DNA of 64,000 nucleotides from DSAD01 sp036825155 (GTDB lineage Bacteria > Desulfobacterota > Desulfomonilia > UBA1062), in the NCBI GenBank assembly GCA_036825155.1, contig DAISYU010000002.1, positions 1-64,000 of the forward strand, written 5' to 3'. The notes beneath the pieces are model-generated. The model was not told the DNA's origin and ran no database searches. It saw nothing but the letters and a program-made list of their open reading frames with translations. The translations under genes and the position numbers were made by a program. Of this stretch, positions 8,467 to 18,486 are shown piece by piece (the stretch's first letter is position 1; each line of letters begins with the position of its first letter).

Positions 8467-11400
8467 CATTCAGGACAACCTTGCACAAACAACCTCCATG
8501 GGCTCCCTTGTGCTGCCGCTCAAGGCGCTCATTATTGCCTCAACGTTCTCAAAGAGACACAAGACCATTCTCTGGATTGTGCAGGATACCGAAGAGATGT
8601 ATCAGGCCGAGGAAGACCTGACAAACTTCCTGGACTCCTCGTATATTCACACCTTTTATCCTGCCGATGTGCGTCCGTACCAGGACGACAGCCCTGCAAG
8701 AGAGATCGTTGCGCACAGAATATCGGTCCTGTATCACCTGATGAAAGGGGATCCCGGTGTTATTATCGCCCCGTTCAGTGCTGTCCTTCCCTATGTGATC
8801 GCCAGAGAAGACCTGGAGGATGCTGCAACAAGGCTCAGCGTAGATATGGAGATCGACAGGGATGACCTCGCACTCAGGCTCATGCACATGGGATACACCA
8901 GAGAGGCACTCATAGATGACGTGGGACAGTTCAGCATTCGGGGCTCGGTGATCGACATATTCTCCCCCGGCAGGCAAGACCCGGTAAGACTCGATCTGTT
9001 CGGGGACACCATATCCTCGATCAAGTCCTTTAATGTGAACACGCAACGGTCAAAGAAAGAACTCTCTACCGCCGTCATACTACCTGCAAGCGAGATCCTG
9101 CTTGACTCCTACCATATAAAGAACGCGCGACCTGCCCTGAGACGGATGAAGGATCCATCAACCAAATATCTCATCAGCGATATAGAACAGGGCATCTACA
9201 CGCCGGGGCTGGAGATGTACCTGCCCCTGTTCTACGAGAAACCGGCCTCCATATTCGACTACCTGAAGGCTGACTCTATACTGGTATGCCCCGACAGACC
9301 CTCGCTGGTGGATCTCTGGGATGAGGAATATGGAAGGTATGTTCATGCATTTGAGCGTTCGGATGAAAATTCCAGGAAATACATGCCTCCGGTCGAGCTT
9401 GTCATCGGCAAAAAGGATATCTTCACTGCACTGGACAGGGCAGGACACCATATTTCCACATCACTGGGAACTTCCGGAGAGGAAGTGGAGTACAAGCACG
9501 TGCCCATTTCCTTTTATGCTGAACAGGGAAGCGATGCAGTCTTCGAATACATACGTTCGCTGACTGATGAAGGACTGGATGTATTTGTCTTTGCAAGCAC
9601 TCAGATGCTCTTCGAACGTCTCGAATATGCCTTTGAGAAACGGGAAATACGCCCGGACACCACCACGGGTTCGTCTATTCTCACACGAAGCGGGTGGGGT
9701 GCACGTCTTCATCTTATCGAGCGTTTCATCTCCACAGGATTCATACTGCCTTCACTGGGTATCGCCCTCGTCTCAGCGGACGAGGCCTTCGGCACAAAGA
9801 AACGCCGGAGGAGGGTGTCTTCAGGGCTGCCGATCCTGAATCCTTTCACCCAGCTCAATGTCGGTGATGCCGTGGTGCACAGGGACAACGGCATCGGCAT
9901 CTTCAAGGGGGTTGTCAGGCTTGACCTGGAGGGGTTCAAGAACGATTTCATCCTCCTGGAATATCTCGGCGGGGACAAGCTGTATGTGCCGGTGTACAAG
10001 CTCTCGCTTCTGCAGCGCTATATCGGCGATGCGGATCATTTCATCATCGATAAACTCGGCGGTACCAGGTGGACCAAGGCTAAAAACAGGGCCAAAGAGT
10101 CCGTGGCAAAGCTGGCCGGAGAACTTCTTGACATCTATGCAATGCGGCAGAGCAGCCGGGGTACCAGCTTCGATACATCGAGCGGTTTAGTCCAGGAATT
10201 TGAGGACACCTTTGTATACGATGAGACCGACGATCAGCTCAGGGCCGTAGAGGACATGTATACAGACATGGCCTCCCACAGGCCCATGGACCGGCTCGTC
10301 TGCGGCGATGTGGGGTACGGCAAGACCGAGGTGGCGCTCAGGGCCGCCTATGTAGCGGTGATGGCAGGCAAACAGGTCGCCGTTCTTGTCCCCACGACCC
10401 TCCTGGCCAGGCAGCACCTCAACACGTTCCAGCAGCGCTTTGAAAAATGGCCTGTGCGGATAGAAGCTGTTTCGAGCTTTTCCTCGTCACTCTCCAACAG
10501 GGAGGTCCTGCTCGGACTGGAACAGGGCAAGGTGGATATTGTCATCGGAACCCATGCTCTGCTCTCCGATAAGGTGAAGTTCAAGGAACTGGGCCTCCTG
10601 GTGGTGGATGAAGAACACAGGTTCGGCGTAAAACACAAGGAGCTCATCAAGGCAAAACGTGCAGAGGTGGAGATCCTTACCCTTACAGCCACCCCCATCC
10701 CGAGGACACTGAATATGGCCATATCAGGCATCAGGGATCTGTCCATTATAGAAACCCCTCCTGCAGAGAGAAAATCCATCGAGACCATGATCTCAAGATT
10801 CGATGAGGAAGAGATACAACAGGCAATCCAGCGGGAGCTGATGCGGGGAGGGCAGGTGTTTTTCGTGCACAACCAGGTATCCAACATCAATGCCATGGCA
10901 GGACATATCCAGACACTCGTGCCCCAGGCCCGGGTTGGGGTAGCCCACGGTCAGATGTCCAGGGTCCAGCTGGAGCGGATCATGAGTAAATTTCTGGACC
11001 GGTCGGTCAATGTGCTGGTCACGTCCGCGATCATCAGCTCCGGGATCGATATCCCCTCGGCAAATACCATTGTCATCAACCGCGCAGACAAGTTCGGGCT
11101 CGCCGACCTCTATCAGCTCCGCGGCAGAGTCGGCAGATCCAAGATCAGAGGGTTTGCCCTGCTGCTGATACCTGCAGCGGGCCAGATCACCAAAGATGCA
11201 AAAAAGAGACTGTCCGCCATCAAGGAATACGAGTCTCTGGGCGCCGGATTCCAGATGGCCCTGCGTGATATGGAGATCCGAGGCGTCGGTGATATCCTGG
11301 GAAAGGCCCAATGGGGCCATGTCACTGCGATCGGCTACGAACTGTACCAGCAGATGCTTGCAGAAGCCGTTGGCAGACTTCAGGGTAAGGAAGAGATTGT

Positions 11401-11842
11401 CGAGATAGATCCCGAGATCAGAATCGGTCTGGATGCCTACATCCCTGAAGAGTACTGTCCTGACCAGCACCTGAGACTCGGCCTGTATAAACGACTTTTC
11501 TCTGCGGATGCTCAGGAACTGCCTGCCATAGGCGAGGAGATCTCGGACCTGTACGGAGAGATCCCTGCACCTGTCAGGATACTCATGAGCATCGCTGAAA
11601 TCAGGGACATCATGAAGAAGATCAGGCTGAAAAAACTCGAAAGGCATGATAATACCTTGAGATTGTATCTTGCCCGTGATAGCAAAGTAAACCTTGAGAA
11701 ACTGATTGAGCTTGTGACAAACAAGAATGGGAGGCTCTACCAGGAAGGTATTGCTGAAATACCCATAGGTGAAGATAATGTTCAAAATGAGATGCGTGAT
11801 ATTCTCTATAGTATTGCTGAGTCTCCTTCTCGGAGCGTGTGA
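8459..11842 (+). CDS. mfd: Transcription-repair coupling factor Mfd
   Basis: DNA translocase that removes RNA polymerase stalled at lesions and recruits UvrA. The 1127-residue length is normal. Domains in order are an N-terminal UvrB-like module (about 1-330), a CarD-like RNA-polymerase-binding domain (about 450-540, LNVGDAVVHRDNGIGIFKG), helicase motifs with Walker A GDVGYGKTE and Walker B DEEHRFG, TATPIPRTLNMA, and the C-terminal TRCF domain (about 980-1110). It overlaps tilS by 8 bp and the next gene by about 65 bp, which suggests translational coupling. Its functional partner uvrA lies 2 kb downstream. Confidence 0.97.
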   Translation: MNNIQDNLAQTTSMGSLVLPLKALIIASTFSKRHKTILWIVQDTEEMYQAEEDLTNFLDSSYIHTFYPADVRPYQDDSPAREIVAHRISVLYHLMKGDPGVIIAPFSAVLPYVIAREDLEDAATRLSVDMEIDRDDLALRLMHMGYTREALIDDVGQFSIRGSVIDIFSPGRQDPVRLDLFGDTISSIKSFNVNTQRSKKELSTAVILPASEILLDSYHIKNARPALRRMKDPSTKYLISDIEQGIYTPGLEMYLPLFYEKPASIFDYLKADSILVCPDRPSLVDLWDEEYGRYVHAFERSDENSRKYMPPVELVIGKKDIFTALDRAGHHISTSLGTSGEEVEYKHVPISFYAEQGSDAVFEYIRSLTDEGLDVFVFASTQMLFERLEYAFEKREIRPDTTTGSSILTRSGWGARLHLIERFISTGFILPSLGIALVSADEAFGTKKRRRRVSSGLPILNPFTQLNVGDAVVHRDNGIGIFKGVVRLDLEGFKNDFILLEYLGGDKLYVPVYKLSLLQRYIGDADHFIIDKLGGTRWTKAKNRAKESVAKLAGELLDIYAMRQSSRGTSFDTSSGLVQEFEDTFVYDETDDQLRAVEDMYTDMASHRPMDRLVCGDVGYGKTEVALRAAYVAVMAGKQVAVLVPTTLLARQHLNTFQQRFEKWPVRIEAVSSFSSSLSNREVLLGLEQGKVDIVIGTHALLSDKVKFKELGLLVVDEEHRFGVKHKELIKAKRAEVEILTLTATPIPRTLNMAISGIRDLSIIETPPAERKSIETMISRFDEEEIQQAIQRELMRGGQVFFVHNQVSNINAMAGHIQTLVPQARVGVAHGQMSRVQLERIMSKFLDRSVNVLVTSAIISSGIDIPSANTIVINRADKFGLADLYQLRGRVGRSKIRGFALLLIPAAGQITKDAKKRLSAIKEYESLGAGFQMALRDMEIRGVGDILGKAQWGHVTAIGYELYQQMLAEAVGRLQGKEEIVEIDPEIRIGLDAYIPEEYCPDQHLRLGLYKRLFSADAQELPAIGEEISDLYGEIPAPVRILMSIAEIRDIMKKIRLKKLERHDNTLRLYLARDSKVNLEKLIELVTNKNGRLYQEGIAEIPIGEDNVQNEMRDILYSIAESPSRSV

Positions 11843-12716
11843 CCGCGGCAAGGGCGCATGCGTGATACAGGTAGGGGATGTCTGTATTACGAAACAGCAG
11901 TTTAAAGAACGTCTCGAACGTTTCGCGGAGGAATCCCTGATCAGTTCCGAAGAAGTGCTCCAGCAGATGAAACCTATTGTTGTGGACAATATCATCGAGG
12001 AACAGCTCATCATCCAGTATGCACGCAAGGGATTTATTACGGTTACGGAACAGGAGATCGATATTGCGTTGAAAGGCCTCATGGAGGGTACCGGCAAAGA
12101 AGATCTGGACAAGCTTCTGACAGAAGAATACCGGGATATCTCGGATATGAGGGAATTCATAAGGACCAGGACCCTGATCAACAGGACCGTGGAAAAGGCG
12201 GTAAAGAAAGACGTGGTGGTTACCAAGGATCAGGTCAAACTGTACTACGAAGAGCACCTCTCCGACTTTTACCGGCCTTCATCCATTGAGCTTTACCATG
12301 TGTTCGTCAAGGACCAGTTCCAGGCAAAAGAGGCTCTTGTGATGCTCCGCTCCGGGGTACCCCTGGAACAGGTTGTGAGACAGTACGGCAATCCTCAGGA
12401 GAATAACGAGTCGGGCTTTATGGGTGTGTTTGTCAAGGGCGATCTGCCGAAAGAGGTGGAAGAGGTGGTCTTTTCCATCCCTGAACGCCGCTACTCGGAG
12501 ATCATCGACACGCAGAGGGGATACCATATTTTTTATGTTGCAAAGAGGACGAAACCGGGTACACTGCCGTTAATCATAGCAGCCGATGAGATACACGACA
12601 AACTCGAAGGTGAGATGTTTGAAAAGAAATATGCCGAGTTTATAGATGGGCTGAGAAAACAATACATTACTGAGGTGAACTGGGATGAGATCAACTCTGT
12701 CTCTGTTAAAGAATAA
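11778..12716 (+). CDS. PpiC/SurA-type peptidyl-prolyl isomerase lipoprotein
   Basis: Probable periplasmic folding factor anchored as a lipoprotein. From the ATG at 11778 the signal sequence ends in lipobox LLGAC with C21. A SurA-like N-terminal helical region follows, then a parvulin domain at about residues 170-270 (ELYHVFVKD...GFMGVFVKGDLP...YSEIIDTQRGYHIFYV). I chose 11778 over the GTG at 11769 because AGGTGA lies 5 bases before it. The gene starts inside the mfd 3' end and runs 32 bp into the next, related gene, so the three are probably translated together. Confidence 0.85.
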   Translation: MFKMRCVIFSIVLLSLLLGACDRGKGACVIQVGDVCITKQQFKERLERFAEESLISSEEVLQQMKPIVVDNIIEEQLIIQYARKGFITVTEQEIDIALKGLMEGTGKEDLDKLLTEEYRDISDMREFIRTRTLINRTVEKAVKKDVVVTKDQVKLYYEEHLSDFYRPSSIELYHVFVKDQFQAKEALVMLRSGVPLEQVVRQYGNPQENNESGFMGVFVKGDLPKEVEEVVFSIPERRYSEIIDTQRGYHIFYVAKRTKPGTLPLIIAADEIHDKLEGEMFEKKYAEFIDGLRKQYITEVNWDEINSVSVKE

Positions 12717-13539
12717 CTGCCGGATATGCCTTCTTATTCTGGCGTTTCTCGTGATGGGAAATGCCGCCCTGGCAGACAGGATCGAGGGTATCGTAGCTGT
12801 TGTGGACGATACCATAATCATGGTCTCTGATCTCAGGAATAAGATGGCAGAGCTCGGTGCACCGAAAAACAGCTTGAGTGCACAGCGCCAGGTCCTCGAG
12901 CTGATGGTTGAGAATATCGTTGTTGAAAAGATATACAGATCATTCGGGTTTCCAAAGGTGGATCCGAAAGAAGCTGAGTCCTATGCAGAAAAATCAAAAA
13001 TAAGTGTCAGCGATGCCTCATCTATGATCATGAAATCCACCCTGATGGATGTGATGGTCCGTTCCAGGGTGGTGATCACCGACAACATGATTCAGGATTA
13101 TTATGATACGAATCCCGAATATGCAGGCAGAGAATCTGTGAGACTGAAGCAGATACTCGTCAAGGAAGACGAGGAAAAGGCGATCAAGGCATTGTCCGAC
13201 ATTCAAGGGGGCAGGGCGTTTGATGAAGTTGCACAGGAAGTCTCCGACATCCTCCTTTCCGGCAGTTCCGACATAGGATGGATTGCCATTGACGACCTTT
13301 CAGAGGATATACGTGACGCAATAGTTGCAGCAAATCAGGGGGATGTTGTAGGGCCGTTCAAGATGAACGCCTACTATGCCATCTTTGAGGTCGGCACCAA
13401 AGAGCTGGCGGGAGTCAAGAAACTTGAAGAGGTCTACCCGGAGATCGTAGAAACCCTCCAGAAAAAGTACCAGCAGGAGGCGTTCAAACACTGGCTGGAC
13501 AAGATGATGACCGAGTACTTTATCGGGATATATATTTAA
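12685..13539 (+). CDS. SurA-like periplasmic peptidyl-prolyl isomerase
   Basis: Exported chaperone/isomerase of 284 residues. A signal peptide (about residues 1-30) ends near ALA-D. The mature N-terminus RIEGIVAVVDDTIIMVSDL is the typical SurA opening, followed by the SurA N-terminal helical domain and one parvulin domain at about 150-240 (VRLKQILVKED...SDIGWIAIDDL). E. coli SurA has two parvulin domains; here there is one, as in many relatives. It likely helps outer-membrane protein assembly together with the lipoprotein encoded just upstream. Confidence 0.87.
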   Translation: MRSTLSLLKNNCRICLLILAFLVMGNAALADRIEGIVAVVDDTIIMVSDLRNKMAELGAPKNSLSAQRQVLELMVENIVVEKIYRSFGFPKVDPKEAESYAEKSKISVSDASSMIMKSTLMDVMVRSRVVITDNMIQDYYDTNPEYAGRESVRLKQILVKEDEEKAIKALSDIQGGRAFDEVAQEVSDILLSGSSDIGWIAIDDLSEDIRDAIVAANQGDVVGPFKMNAYYAIFEVGTKELAGVKKLEEVYPEIVETLQKKYQQEAFKHWLDKMMTEYFIGIYI

Positions 13540-13788
13540 CATTCGAGAACCTGGGTGCAAAGGGCCTAAGGTTCAGAGGGACAAAGTCAGGGCTCAAGAC
13601 TGCAGGTCAAAGATAGAGACGAAACACATCAATACATTAAGATATAATAGAAAGGCTAATTATACAGCTTCAGACCGAAAAATGAAGAAATACGGATCCA
13701 TAACTTACTTGAATGTTTTTTCTTCAGGCACTTTTCTTTTTAGCTTCAGCCCATTGAACATTTGTCTCTTTGGCCCTAATCATTAACA

Positions 13789-16572
13789 ATGAAAGACGTT
13801 ATCGAAATAAAAGGGGCAAGCGAACACAACCTCAAAGGATTCGATGTAAAGATCCCGCGAAACAAGTTTGTGGTTATTACCGGCGTATCCGGTTCCGGCA
13901 AGTCATCCCTGGCCTTTGACACCCTCTATGCCGAGGGACAGCGCAGGTATGTGGAATCATTGAGCGCCTATGCAAGACAGTTTCTCGAACAGATGCAAAA
14001 ACCCCAGGTGGAATCCATTGAAGGGCTTTCTCCGGCCATCGCCATAGAGCAGAAGACCACATCGAACAATCCCCGGTCTACTGTAGGTACCGTGACCGAG
14101 ATCTATGATTATCTGCGGGTGCTCTTTGCCCGGATAGGTACTCCACATTGCTGGCAGTGCGGCAGGGTTATACAGTCAACCACCATACAGCAGATGGCAA
14201 CGTCCGTATACTCGATGGGCGAGGGGAGTAGGATAATCATTTATGCACCGGTGGTGTCCGACAGAAAAGGGGAGTACACCAAACTTTTCGAATCGCTTAC
14301 CAAGGACGGTTTTGTCAGGGTTCGGATCGATGGTGAATTGTACGATCTGGAAGATACGCCTCAACTCGACAAGAACAAGAAACACACCATCGATGTGGTG
14401 GTGGACAGGATCGTCATAAAACCAGGCGTGTTAACCAGGCTGATAGATTCCATAGAGATCGCATGCAGGCTGTCCGGCGGCGTCCTCAAGGTGGGTGACG
14501 ATAAAGGCGGGGAATCGATATATTCAGAGCACTACAACTGTCCTGTGTGCAACATCTCATTTCCCGAGATTTCACCGCGGATGTTTTCCTTCAATAACCC
14601 CCACGGAGCTTGCGACATGTGTTCGGGGCTCGGCATGCTGCTCGAGGTTGATCCCGAGCTCGTCATCCCCAATACAAAGCTCTCGCTTAAAGACGGGGCC
14701 ATTGCCGCCTGGGGATCACCACCGGGGAGATTCGCATCCAGGATGATACGCCATCTTGGCAGGTCGCTTGATTTTGACATAAACTTGCCCTTCGAGGATC
14801 TTGACAAGGATATTCAACAGACCCTGCTCTATGGAGGCACCGTTTTCGGACCGTATGGGACCCCGTTCGAAGGGATCATCCCGAATCTTACCAGAAGACT
14901 GAGTGACACGGATACCGGCGAGATCAGAAGTGATATATCCCGGTTTCTGAACAACAGGGTATGTCCGCAGTGTAACGGTGACCGGCTGAAGAAAGAGATC
15001 CTCCATGTACTGATCGATGAGAAAAACATCGCCGATCTCACCAGAATGAGCGTCGATGATCTCCTGGGGTTCTTCGAACAGCTCAGACTGAGCCCGAAGA
15101 ATCAGGAGATCGGAGGCAGGATGATAAAGGAGATAAAGGACCGTCTCGGTTTTCTCACCTCAGTGGGCATCGGCTATCTTTCCCTGAGCAGATCGGCAGG
15201 AACCCTTTCATCAGGAGAGTCTCAGCGGATACGGCTTGCGACACAGATAGGATCCGCACTCATGGGGGTCATGTACATCCTCGACGAACCCACCATAGGC
15301 CTGCATCAGAGAGACAACATGCGTCTCATACATACACTGAAGCACCTCAGGGATATCGGAAACACCCTGATCGTGGTGGAACACGATGATAATACCATAC
15401 TCAAATCCGATCATGTCATTGATATGGGACCGGGTGCGGGAGAACACGGCGGGAATATCATTTTCCAGGGATCGCCTCAGGAGCTTCTCAAGAGCGAGAC
15501 CTCCCTCACCGGAAAATATATCTCGGGCAGGCTCACAATCCACCAGCCCGAGCACAGGAGAACCATCCGGAAAGGGTTCATCGGGATACGGCAGGCCCGG
15601 GCAAATAATTTACAGGATGTCGATGTGGATATCCCGGTCGGGCTTTTCACCTGCATCACCGGGGTATCCGGTTCCGGAAAATCAAGCCTGATTATTGATA
15701 CCCTCTACCAGTACCTGAGCAAGACCCTGTCCGGGTCAAGGGCTGTGCCACATCATGTAAAAACCATTACCGGGATCGAATATATCGACCGGGTGATTAA
15801 TGTGGATCAGAGCCCCATAGGCAGAACACCCCGTTCGAACCCGGCAACCTATACCGGAGTATTCACTCATATCAGGGACATCTTCACCCTCCTGCCTGAT
15901 GCCAAGGTCAGGGGGTACAAACCGGGCAGATTCAGCTTTAATGTCAAAGGCGGCAGGTGTGAAGCGTGTCAGGGTGACGGCCTCATAAAGATTGAGATGC
16001 ACTTCCTGCCGGATGTCTATGTCGTGTGTGACCAGTGCCAGGGAAGACGCTTCAATGATGAAACCCTGGAAATACGATACAAGGGAAATTCCATCGCCGA
16101 TGTACTTGACATGAGTGTGGCACAGGCCCATGCCCTTTTCGAGGCCGTGCCGAAAATAAAGAGCAGGCTGCAGACACTCATCGATGTAGGGATGGACTAT
16201 ATCAAGCTCGGACAGAGCGCCACTACGCTCTCCGGGGGTGAGGCACAGCGAACCAAACTTGCACGTGAGCTCTCAAAACGCTCCACCGGCCGCACACTCT
16301 ATATCCTTGACGAGCCGACAACAGGTCTTCATTTCGACGATATCAACAAGCTCCTGAAGGTGCTGCACCGTCTCGTGGATGAAGGTAACACGGTCATCGT
16401 AATAGAGCACAACATGGACATCATAAAATCAGCAGACCATATCATCGACCTGGGTCCTGAGGGCGGCCAGGAAGGGGGGCGCGTCGTTGCCACTGGAACC
16501 CCCGAAGAGATTGCTCGGGCTCAAGGATCGTACACAGGAGATTTTCTCAGAGAATACCTGCCGGAGAAATGA
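13789..16572 (+). CDS. uvrA: Excinuclease ABC subunit A
   Basis: DNA damage sensor of nucleotide excision repair. The 927 residues hold two ABC ATPase modules, each with a Walker A GVSGSGKSS (residues about 32-40 and 623-631) and signature motifs LSSGESQRIRLA and LSGGEAQRTKLA. Zinc modules show CPVC...CDMC and CEAC...CDQC. Length and order are normal. There is no obvious Shine-Dalgarno before the ATG, and 249 bp separate it from the previous gene, so it is probably transcribed separately; a TATAAT at 13643-13648 lacks a good -35. UvrB and UvrC are not in the window. Confidence 0.98.
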   Translation: MKDVIEIKGASEHNLKGFDVKIPRNKFVVITGVSGSGKSSLAFDTLYAEGQRRYVESLSAYARQFLEQMQKPQVESIEGLSPAIAIEQKTTSNNPRSTVGTVTEIYDYLRVLFARIGTPHCWQCGRVIQSTTIQQMATSVYSMGEGSRIIIYAPVVSDRKGEYTKLFESLTKDGFVRVRIDGELYDLEDTPQLDKNKKHTIDVVVDRIVIKPGVLTRLIDSIEIACRLSGGVLKVGDDKGGESIYSEHYNCPVCNISFPEISPRMFSFNNPHGACDMCSGLGMLLEVDPELVIPNTKLSLKDGAIAAWGSPPGRFASRMIRHLGRSLDFDINLPFEDLDKDIQQTLLYGGTVFGPYGTPFEGIIPNLTRRLSDTDTGEIRSDISRFLNNRVCPQCNGDRLKKEILHVLIDEKNIADLTRMSVDDLLGFFEQLRLSPKNQEIGGRMIKEIKDRLGFLTSVGIGYLSLSRSAGTLSSGESQRIRLATQIGSALMGVMYILDEPTIGLHQRDNMRLIHTLKHLRDIGNTLIVVEHDDNTILKSDHVIDMGPGAGEHGGNIIFQGSPQELLKSETSLTGKYISGRLTIHQPEHRRTIRKGFIGIRQARANNLQDVDVDIPVGLFTCITGVSGSGKSSLIIDTLYQYLSKTLSGSRAVPHHVKTITGIEYIDRVINVDQSPIGRTPRSNPATYTGVFTHIRDIFTLLPDAKVRGYKPGRFSFNVKGGRCEACQGDGLIKIEMHFLPDVYVVCDQCQGRRFNDETLEIRYKGNSIADVLDMSVAQAHALFEAVPKIKSRLQTLIDVGMDYIKLGQSATTLSGGEAQRTKLARELSKRSTGRTLYILDEPTTGLHFDDINKLLKVLHRLVDEGNTVIVIEHNMDIIKSADHIIDLGPEGGQEGGRVVATGTPEEIARAQGSYTGDFLREYLPEK

Positions 16573-17026
16573 GTCGGCTCTAATGGGGTGCTGTTGCCTG
16601 AGCCTTCTAGGCTGTAGTCTGAAGGTGCCCTGAAAAAAATGCCCTTGGGGTGCTTTCAGGTCGATGATCCCTGTCAAGTCCACACATTGTTTCTCACGAC
16701 TGCGGACTTGTTTCTTCCGTGTCATCATCTGTTGCCAACAGTCTAATGGGCATGGCCAGCTGATCGCATCGAAGGATGAGAAATATTCGGGTTGCTTCAA
16801 CTGCCTGTAGAGTGTGTTAAGGTTTTATTCTGAATTCTGGATACTGGATTCTATTATTAAGTAAATACACCTTGATGCTTCACCCTTTTTTACCTTGGTA
16901 TGTCATCATTTAGATCCTGTTATTTTTTTCTGCCATCCCGTGAACATTTCACATATTTCATTAACTAATTAATTAAATTTACCGATATATAAATCAAAAT
17001 TGAAATTCTTTAGGAGGGCTAGCTTC
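16573..17026. repeat. Spacer after uvrA with a dispersed repeat element
   Basis: No gene is seen in this 454 bp spacer. Positions 16601-16653 hold the best-preserved copy of the dispersed element: an AGCCTTCTAGGCTGTAG lead, then GGTGCCCTGAAAAAAATG and CCCTTGGGGTGC. Further on, TTCTGAATTCTGGATACTGG (about 16831-16850) resembles spacer DNA near 7018 and 60475. The last 60 bases are AT-rich and lead to the ribosome-binding site of the next gene. Confidence 0.7.
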
Positions 17027-18037
17027 ATGAAAAGAATCTTGTTTTTACTGGTGTTTTTTCTAGTTTTTGCCGGCATTTCTGTCCCCTGTTTCAGCAAGGA
17101 CTACCGGATCGAGGTCTTGCAGGTAACCGATATTGAGCCATTCAACCAGTCCTACCGTGGTTTCATCTCCGTACTCAAGGATAACGGTATTGTTGAAGGC
17201 CAGAATCTTACCGTCAACAGACGGATCATCGACTTTGATGTGGAGAAAGGTGGTCTCTGGAAAAAGGTCGGTGTGCTCATGCGCATAAAGAAAGAGGCTT
17301 CAGACATAGTGGACGCACGGCCTGATCTTGTTCTCACCATCGGAACACCTGCAACCAAGTATGCCAAGGACAAGATCATCTCTGCCGGGATCCCGCTTGT
17401 ATTTTCAGCAGTTGCAATACCCGAGGCAGCAGGGTGCAAGTCTCTCACCGAATCAGGCCCGGGGTTCACCGGTGCAACCCTGTACATGGATATGAAGGAC
17501 ATTCTCCAGATCGTCCGGCTCGCGTTCCCGGCAGTCAAGACATTCGGCATTGTGCATACCGACGACGAAAATGCAGTTGCCCAGGTGGAAGAGGCGAAGG
17601 CAAAGTCAGCCTCTGTTGGCATGAGTGTCCTGTCAAAAGAGATAAACAAGAGAGACAGTGTCAAACCCGCCGCAGAGGAACTCATGGACCAGGGTGCCCA
17701 GGCCTTTGCCGTACCACTCGATACATATTACGGGATGAGAAACTACCAGGCGTGTAATGAGCTTGATGAAATATGCCGTGTCCGCAACGTCCCAGTCATT
17801 TCTCTGGCCCTGATGAAGGTCCCCGGCGCCATTGTCTACATAGGTTCGGATTTTGGAGTGATCGGTTCTCTCTCAGGCCAGCACGCTGCCAAAATCCTCA
17901 ATGACGGGGTTGACCCTGGCAGCCTCCCGGTCCTGAGGCAGGATGAATTAAAGATCTTTGTCGACACGAAACAGATACAGGCTCTCAGTATCCAGCTGCC
18001 CATGGAGATCCTGCAGCTCGCAGAATCCGTCCAATAG
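17027..18037 (+). CDS. ABC-type substrate-binding protein (PF04392-like)
   Basis: Exported binding protein of 336 residues. A strong hydrophobic signal (residues 3-22) is followed by YRIEVLQVTDIEPFNQSYRGF and by VLTIGTPATKYAK...IPLVFSAVAIP, both typical of the ABC_sub_bind (PF04392, often called tryptophan/tyrosine-binding) family. The ATG at 17027 is preferred over a TTG at 17000 because AGGAGGG lies 8 bases upstream of it. No permease or ATPase gene is adjacent, so it is an orphan here; the ligand is unknown. A strong hairpin follows at 18057-18086. Confidence 0.82.
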   Translation: MKRILFLLVFFLVFAGISVPCFSKDYRIEVLQVTDIEPFNQSYRGFISVLKDNGIVEGQNLTVNRRIIDFDVEKGGLWKKVGVLMRIKKEASDIVDARPDLVLTIGTPATKYAKDKIISAGIPLVFSAVAIPEAAGCKSLTESGPGFTGATLYMDMKDILQIVRLAFPAVKTFGIVHTDDENAVAQVEEAKAKSASVGMSVLSKEINKRDSVKPAAEELMDQGAQAFAVPLDTYYGMRNYQACNELDEICRVRNVPVISLALMKVPGAIVYIGSDFGVIGSLSGQHAAKILNDGVDPGSLPVLRQDELKIFVDTKQIQALSIQLPMEILQLAESVQ

Positions 18038-18056
18038 AGTTTATCAAACATTCCTG

Positions 18057-18086
18057 TTCCCGTGCCTGCCGAATCAGGCACGGGAA
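18057..18086 (+). terminator. Terminator-like hairpin after the binding protein gene
   Basis: A perfect 12-bp stem, TTCCCGTGCCTG pairing with CAGGCACGGGAA, encloses the loop CCGAAT 19 bases after the stop codon. The U-tract expected of an intrinsic terminator is missing, so it may end transcription with a helper factor or protect the mRNA 3' end. Confidence 0.6.
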
Positions 18087-18219
18087 TACTATCAGAAAAA
18101 CCGACCATTATCCCTTTTCTTTTTGAGATGCAGACATTATATTCAATAGTGTGGTAAAAGCAGGTGCAGCTTCTGGAACAAAGGCAACCTGCAATGAAGA
18201 GCGCAGATGAGGTGATAGC

Positions 18220-18444
18220 ATGATTACCATAACGTTTGGGCTGATATTCTTTCTGATAGGAGTAGAATTCCTCTTTTTTACCGGCAGGCTCCAGTGCGAT
18301 GCGGATAATGCCTGTAAGGAGGGCCATTCCTGGTACAGGCCTTTCTCAGAGTGGATGAGGAAACCTCAACATATACTCCCCCTTCGGATCATAGGCGGAC
18401 TGAGCCTCATTTTCTCCCTGTATCTGCTCTATCTCGTTGATTAG
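18220..18444 (+). CDS. Small two-helix membrane protein of unknown function
   Basis: A 74-residue protein with two predicted membrane helices (about residues 2-21 and 54-72) separated by a hydrophilic segment holding two cysteines, C26 and C32. I do not recognise the family. Coding is supported by GAGGTGA five bases before the ATG and by the clear membrane/loop/membrane pattern. It sits between the orphan binding protein and a convergent kinase-like gene. Confidence 0.55.
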   Translation: MITITFGLIFFLIGVEFLFFTGRLQCDADNACKEGHSWYRPFSEWMRKPQHILPLRIIGGLSLIFSLYLLYLVD

Positions 18445-18486
18445 GAGCTCAACCCCAATCCTTCCTTCGCTGAGTAAGACGTGCGT

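Noticed and set aside
10793..12226. Long open frame (477 codons) on the minus strand opposite mfd and the PpiC gene
   Set aside because: It spans two well-supported genes on the plus strand, has a Ser/Arg-rich low-complexity composition, no motif and no ribosome-binding site.
13643..13648. TATAAT upstream of uvrA
   Set aside because: No acceptable -35 at 16-18 bases, and it lies about 140 bp from the start codon; no LexA-type box was recognised nearby.
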